A DNA stretch of 64,000 nt from Novimethylophilus sp036504375 (GTDB lineage: Bacteria; Pseudomonadota; Gammaproteobacteria; Burkholderiales; Methylophilaceae): contig NZ_DASXVH010000027.1 in assembly GCF_036504375.1 (NCBI RefSeq), positions 1 to 64,000 on the forward strand, given 5' to 3'. The position numbers and the translations under genes are program-made. Of this stretch, positions 60,246 to 64,000 are shown one piece after another. Below the pieces are notes generated by a model. The model saw only the letters and a program-made list of their open reading frames with translations. It did not search any database and was not told the origin of the DNA. Position 1 is the stretch's first letter; each line of letters begins with the position of its first letter.

Positions 60246-61874
60246 TTAGAGCCCGCAGACTTCCTGTACGCCCATGCTGCAAGCCTGTTCGTAATCCTGC
60301 CGGGCGGCGGTCTGGTTGCCCAGGGCTTCATAGACCTTGGCGCGCCCCAGATAAGGATTGTAGTAATTCGGGTCGAACCAGATGGCTTCGTCATAGTCGT
60401 TCAACGCCTCCATGTACCTGCCGGTTTGCAGATAGGCCACTGCCCTGTCGTTGTACAACCGGCTGTAGGCCGGCAACAGTTTGAGACCGGCGTCGAAGTC
60501 GCGGATGGCCTCCGCGTAATGCTGTGCGTTCAAATACGCTACGCCGCGGTTGTGATAGATGCGCCCCAGACCGGTGGGATTGCTGCTGTGCTGGGCCAGC
60601 CGCAACGCATCGTCCCACAGCCTTATGGGCTCGGCAAAAGTGGATAGCCGGTTCCAGGTAAGCGGGACCAGCCCCAGTATCATGACGGCAAGCACCGCCA
60701 CGGCCTGCCTGGCGGACAGTTTCTGCAACAGGAACGGCAAAGCCGCAACCACGCATGGCATCCACAGATAGCTGCGATAGAGCACGAAAATCTCTTGAAT
60801 CCTGACGGTCGACAACTCCGTCGCGAACAACAGCCAGGGACAGAGCATGGCGAACCCCAACAGACCGGTTCTGCCTTGTTGCCACAGCAGACGCAAGGCG
60901 ACGACGGGGTAAACGGCAAACGCCAGGAACCCCGCGGTTTCCGGCCATATCCATAGCCTGGTGGCGAATCCGGCGCGCATGTCCACCGACATGCGCGCAA
61001 TATCGGGTACCAGCCATAGCGACAGGTATTTGAAATACAAAAAGCTTTGGGTAAGGATGGACAGCGGGTAAATCTCGCGCGCATCGATATCCAGCATGGA
61101 CAGCATGCTGGCACCGTTCGGTTCGTAAGCCTGGCCGATGATATTGCCGAATTTCACCTGGAAAACGATAAAGATCCCGATCAATCCGTACAGCACAAAC
61201 GTCGGCCAGACCTGAGCAAACAGTTTCTTGCCGGGCTGGCGCACCAGCAACAGCAAGGCAAACGCTACCGCAGGCACCATGATCGCGTGCTCCTTGGATA
61301 GTGTCGCCAGCAGATAGGTGAGCGCCGAAGCCAGCAGCCAGCTTTGCTTGTTGCGCACCATCCCTTCCAGAAACAGCAGCCAGGTCGCCAGGCCAAACAA
61401 TGTCGCCATCAGGATGGTGCGCTGCACCAGGTAAGCCACGCCATACACCGCGGCGGGATGCAGCGTAAACAGCAGCGCCCCGGCAAAAGCGAACCAGTCT
61501 GACGAGAGAATGCTGCGACCCGAACGGGAGTCAGTGCCGGCTTCCGGCACCGCGATCGCGAACAGCCTGCGCAGAAACAGAAACAGGAGAAAACCGTTGG
61601 CGATATGCAAGGCCAGGTTTCCCAGGCGCAGCCAAACCATCTCCTCCCCCGCCATGCTGCGCGTCCACCCGAACGTGGCATACGGCAACGCGCGCAAATT
61701 GAAGTTGAGGAAGGCCCGCAGAAAGTCAGCATCATTGCCCTCGAAGAAGCCGTGATCGTCGAACACCAGCGGATTCGATAAGAAATGGCCATACATGGCG
61801 GCCACCGCCATGAATAGCACCGACATCTGGAAAAGAATACGGCCGGCCGGAAAGCGCTTTTCGGATGCTGTCAT
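60246..61874 (-). CDS. TMTC-like membrane protein with C-terminal TPRs (putative glycosyltransferase)
   Basis: The 542-residue polytopic protein has about ten hydrophobic helices in residues 12-430 and three or four TPR units near the C-terminus (TGLGRIYHNRGVAYLNAQHY, YNDRAVAYLQTGRYMEAL). Its early loop (NPLVFDDHGFFEG), an LVQRTILMATLF helix and a LSKEHAIMVP segment match the TMTC/DUF1736 pattern of GT-C-fold O-mannosyltransferases. I chose the ATG at 61874 because it overlaps the stop of the preceding 52-codon ORF (ATGA). The activity and acceptor are inferred only. Confidence 0.75.
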   Translation of the reverse strand: MTASEKRFPAGRILFQMSVLFMAVAAMYGHFLSNPLVFDDHGFFEGNDADFLRAFLNFNLRALPYATFGWTRSMAGEEMVWLRLGNLALHIANGFLLFLFLRRLFAIAVPEAGTDSRSGRSILSSDWFAFAGALLFTLHPAAVYGVAYLVQRTILMATLFGLATWLLFLEGMVRNKQSWLLASALTYLLATLSKEHAIMVPAVAFALLLLVRQPGKKLFAQVWPTFVLYGLIGIFIVFQVKFGNIIGQAYEPNGASMLSMLDIDAREIYPLSILTQSFLYFKYLSLWLVPDIARMSVDMRAGFATRLWIWPETAGFLAFAVYPVVALRLLWQQGRTGLLGFAMLCPWLLFATELSTVRIQEIFVLYRSYLWMPCVVAALPFLLQKLSARQAVAVLAVMILGLVPLTWNRLSTFAEPIRLWDDALRLAQHSSNPTGLGRIYHNRGVAYLNAQHYAEAIRDFDAGLKLLPAYSRLYNDRAVAYLQTGRYMEALNDYDEAIWFDPNYYNPYLGRAKVYEALGNQTAARQDYEQACSMGVQEVCGL

Positions 61875-62029
61875 AGAGCCGCGAAACAATACCGGGGCGA
61901 ACTATTCGCCTCGGCCAGATGCTGGCCACCACCACCCGGTCGCCGAGGAGCGGCAAACATCCCGCCCAGCATTTCCACGCCGAGCAGGACGAGTCCCAGA
62001 ACGGCCCAACTCCAGACTGGTGGCAGCAT
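61871..62029 (-). CDS. small membrane ORF coupled to the TMTC-like gene
   Basis: The 52-codon frame begins with ATG at 62029 and its TGA overlaps the ATG of the downstream gene by 4 bp (ATGA), the usual sign of translational coupling. The product has one hydrophobic helix (WAVLGLVLLGVEMLGGMFAA, residues 8-27) and a Gly/Pro-rich tail. The helix resembles the first helix of NfeD-like proteins, but nothing else is conserved. It may be a leader peptide rather than a functional protein. Confidence 0.4.
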   Translation of the reverse strand: MLPPVWSWAVLGLVLLGVEMLGGMFAAPRRPGGGGQHLAEANSSPRYCFAAL

Positions 62030-62129
62030 GCGATAGCCCTTTTACAGAACGGCTTGAAATGCTAGCAGAAATTGCCGGAAACCTGTGGGTAAATGGGCTG
62101 CGGGGAGGGCTGTGGTAAAATCCCGCCCC

Positions 62130-64000
62130 ATGAGCGAACTAGATAAAGCATTTGAACCCAAGAACATAGAAGGCCGCTGGTACGATTTCTGGGAATCGAG
62201 CGGCTATTTTTCAGCCGGACTGGACACGGCAAAAACCGACAATTTCTGCATCCTGCTGCCGCCGCCCAACGTCACCGGCACGCTGCACATGGGCCACGGG
62301 TTCAACCAGACCATCATGGATGCGCTGACGCGCTACCACCGCATGCGCGGCGACAATACGCTGTGGCAGCCGGGCACCGACCATGCCGGCATCGCCACGC
62401 AAATCGTCGTGGAGCGCCAGCTCGACGCCCAAGGCTTGTCGCGCCACGATCTCGGGCGCGAGAAATTCCTGGAAAAAGTCTGGGAGTGGAAGGAGCATTC
62501 CGGCTCCACCATAACCCGCCAGATGCGCCGCCTCGGCACCTCGCCCGACTGGACGCGCGAGCGCTTCACGATGGACGAAGGCTTGTCGAAAATCGTCACC
62601 GAGACCTTCGTGCGCCTCTACCGCGAAGGCCTGATCTACCGCGGCAAGCGCCTGGTGAACTGGGACCCCAAGCTGCATACCGCGGTGTCCGATCTGGAAG
62701 TGGTAAGCGAGGAGGAAGACGGTTTCCTGTGGCATATCCGCTACCCGCTGGCGGACGGCTCGGGGCATCTCACGGTTGCCACTACGCGCCCCGAAACCAT
62801 GCTCGGCGACACCGCCGTGATGGTGCACCCGGAAGACGAACGTTATAAGCATCTCGTAGGCAAGACGGTGAGGCTGCCGCTCGCCGCGCGCGAAATCCCG
62901 ATCATCGCCGACGACTACGTGGACCGCGAGTTCGGCACCGGCGTGGTCAAGGTGACGCCGGCGCACGACTTCAACGACTACGCGGTGGGCCAGCGCCATC
63001 ACTTGCCGCTGATTTCCATCCTCACGCTGGATGCCAAGATCAACCACGAGGCGCCCGAACAATACTGCGGCATGGATCGCTTCGACGCTAGAGCGGCCAT
63101 CGTGGCCGACCTCGAAACGCTCGGCCTGCTGGAAAAGATCGACAAGCACAAGCTCAAGGTGCCGCGCGGCGACCGGACCGGCGTCGTGATCGAGCCCATG
63201 CTCACCGACCAGTGGTTCGTGGCGATGAGCAAGCCCGGCAATGACGGCAAATCCATCACCGAGCAGGCGCTGGAAGTGGTCGCCAACGGCGAGATCAAGT
63301 TCCACCCGGAAAACTGGGTGAACACTTACAACCAGTGGCTCAACAACATCCAGGACTGGTGCATTTCGCGCCAGCTGTGGTGGGGGCACCAGATTCCCGC
63401 GTGGTACGGCGTCAACGGCGAAGTATTCGTCGCCCACGACGAAGCCGAGGCCCGGCACCAGGCCGACGAGGCGGGCTACGCCGGCATGCTGATGCGCGAC
63501 CCGGACGTGCTGGACACCTGGTACTCCTCCGCGCTGTGGCCGTTCTCCACGCTGGACTGGACGCCGGAGTGGCCGGATAAGTCCAACTCCGCGCTCGATC
63601 TCTACCTGCCGTCGTCGGTGCTGGTGACCGGCTTCGACATCATCTTCTTCTGGGTGGCGCGCATGGTGATGATGACCAGGCACATCACCGGCAAGATCCC
63701 GTTCAAGGACGTCTACGTGCACGGCCTGATCCGCGATGCGGAAGGGCAGAAGATGTCCAAGTCCAAGGGCAACGTGCTCGATCCCATTGATTTGATAGAC
63801 GGTATCAGCCCCGACGAGCTGGTGAAAAAGCGCACCGCCGGCCTGATGAACCCGAAGCAGGCCGAGAGCATCGAGAAAAAGACGCGCAAGGAATTCCCCG
63901 AGGGCATCCCGGCTTACGGCGTGGATGCACTGCGCTTCACCTTTGCCAGCCTGGCGAGCCCGGGCCGCGACATCAAGTTCGACATGCAGCGCTGCGAAGG
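62130..64000 (+). CDS. valS: valyl-tRNA synthetase (5' part)
   Basis: The class I synthetase is cut by the right edge of the window; 623 codons are visible, of about 920-950 expected. The N-terminus (MSELDKAFEPKNIEGRWYDF) is typical. The HMGH signature (HIGH) is at residues 53-56 and KMSKSKG at 541-547, so both catalytic motifs are inside the window. The editing domain lies between, with ATTRPETMLGDTAVMVHP. An extended -10 (TGGTAAAAT, 62113-62121) lies just upstream of the ATG without an evident -35. Confidence 0.95.
   Translation, partial: MSELDKAFEPKNIEGRWYDFWESSGYFSAGLDTAKTDNFCILLPPPNVTGTLHMGHGFNQTIMDALTRYHRMRGDNTLWQPGTDHAGIATQIVVERQLDAQGLSRHDLGREKFLEKVWEWKEHSGSTITRQMRRLGTSPDWTRERFTMDEGLSKIVTETFVRLYREGLIYRGKRLVNWDPKLHTAVSDLEVVSEEEDGFLWHIRYPLADGSGHLTVATTRPETMLGDTAVMVHPEDERYKHLVGKTVRLPLAAREIPIIADDYVDREFGTGVVKVTPAHDFNDYAVGQRHHLPLISILTLDAKINHEAPEQYCGMDRFDARAAIVADLETLGLLEKIDKHKLKVPRGDRTGVVIEPMLTDQWFVAMSKPGNDGKSITEQALEVVANGEIKFHPENWVNTYNQWLNNIQDWCISRQLWWGHQIPAWYGVNGEVFVAHDEAEARHQADEAGYAGMLMRDPDVLDTWYSSALWPFSTLDWTPEWPDKSNSALDLYLPSSVLVTGFDIIFFWVARMVMMTRHITGKIPFKDVYVHGLIRDAEGQKMSKSKGNVLDPIDLIDGISPDELVKKRTAGLMNPKQAESIEKKTRKEFPEGIPAYGVDALRFTFASLASPGRDIKFDMQRCE

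Noticed and set aside
62211..63722. 503-codon open frame antisense to valS
   Set aside because: It is fully covered by valS, which has intact HMGH and KMSKS motifs. The antisense product is low-complexity His/Val/Arg-rich sequence.

Overview
The window reads as one contiguous stretch of a proteobacterial chromosome, most likely a betaproteobacterium of the Nitrosomonadales/Gallionellales/Methylophilales type. This is inferred from gene order and family type (spoT-rpoZ-gmk-yicC, accB-accC-prmA-DUF3426 protein, hemC-hemD-hemX-hemY, rplM-rpsI, argH-algZ-algR-hemC); no 16S sequence lies inside the window. Coding density is high and base composition mostly GC-rich. I found no insertion sequence, phage, CRISPR array or integrase.

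Left part (1-17.7 kb, mostly minus strand): the promoter and leader of an rRNA operon that runs off the left edge, an initiator tRNA with its own strong promoter, tyrS, then an M23 cell-wall endopeptidase with anmK and gltA on the plus strand. A 21-bp-arm bidirectional terminator separates gltA from erpA, a bactofilin gene, a coiled-coil membrane protein and argC. Next come a secreted hypothetical protein, rplM-rpsI with a near-consensus promoter and a terminator, ubiC-ubiA, recG, and the ridA/spoT/rpoZ/gmk/yicC group.

Middle (17.7-42 kb): a Ser/Thr kinase with a PP2C phosphatase, rph-rdgB-hemW, a FimV-like protein, argH, an AlgZ/AlgR (FimS-type) two-component pair, hemCDXY, a 2Fe-2S/FAD oxidoreductase, fxsA and cutA with colliding start codons, dsbD, aroQ, accBC, prmA, a zinc-ribbon DUF3426 protein, mltA, apaG and thiGS. 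This is mainly core metabolism, haem, fatty acid, cell-wall and redox functions.

Right part (42-64 kb): tRNA-Gly(CCC), an orphan cheZ, a stand-alone 23-codon pqqA gene that is easily missed, a TPR/GT41 (O-GlcNAc-transferase-like) glycosyltransferase, a DUF3293 protein and a sigma-54-type response regulator. Then follows an MSHA-like type IV pilus locus (mshM, secretin mshL, mshN, ATPase mshE, platform mshG, a fused MshI/PilN-like protein, PilO- and PilP-like proteins and two related pilin-like proteins). moeB/thiF follows without a gap. A TMTC-like membrane protein with TPRs, preceded by a coupled 52-codon ORF, and the 5' part of valS close the window.

The most interesting regions are the orphan pqqA and the MSHA-like pilus locus. 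The pilus locus has no obvious major pilin, carries two paralogous pilin-like proteins sharing an unusual LPCPD motif, and lies between two unrelated TPR-bearing putative glycosyltransferases. Pilus regulators (AlgZ/AlgR, a FimV-like protein and a sigma-54 activator) are in the same window, but any link between them is inference.
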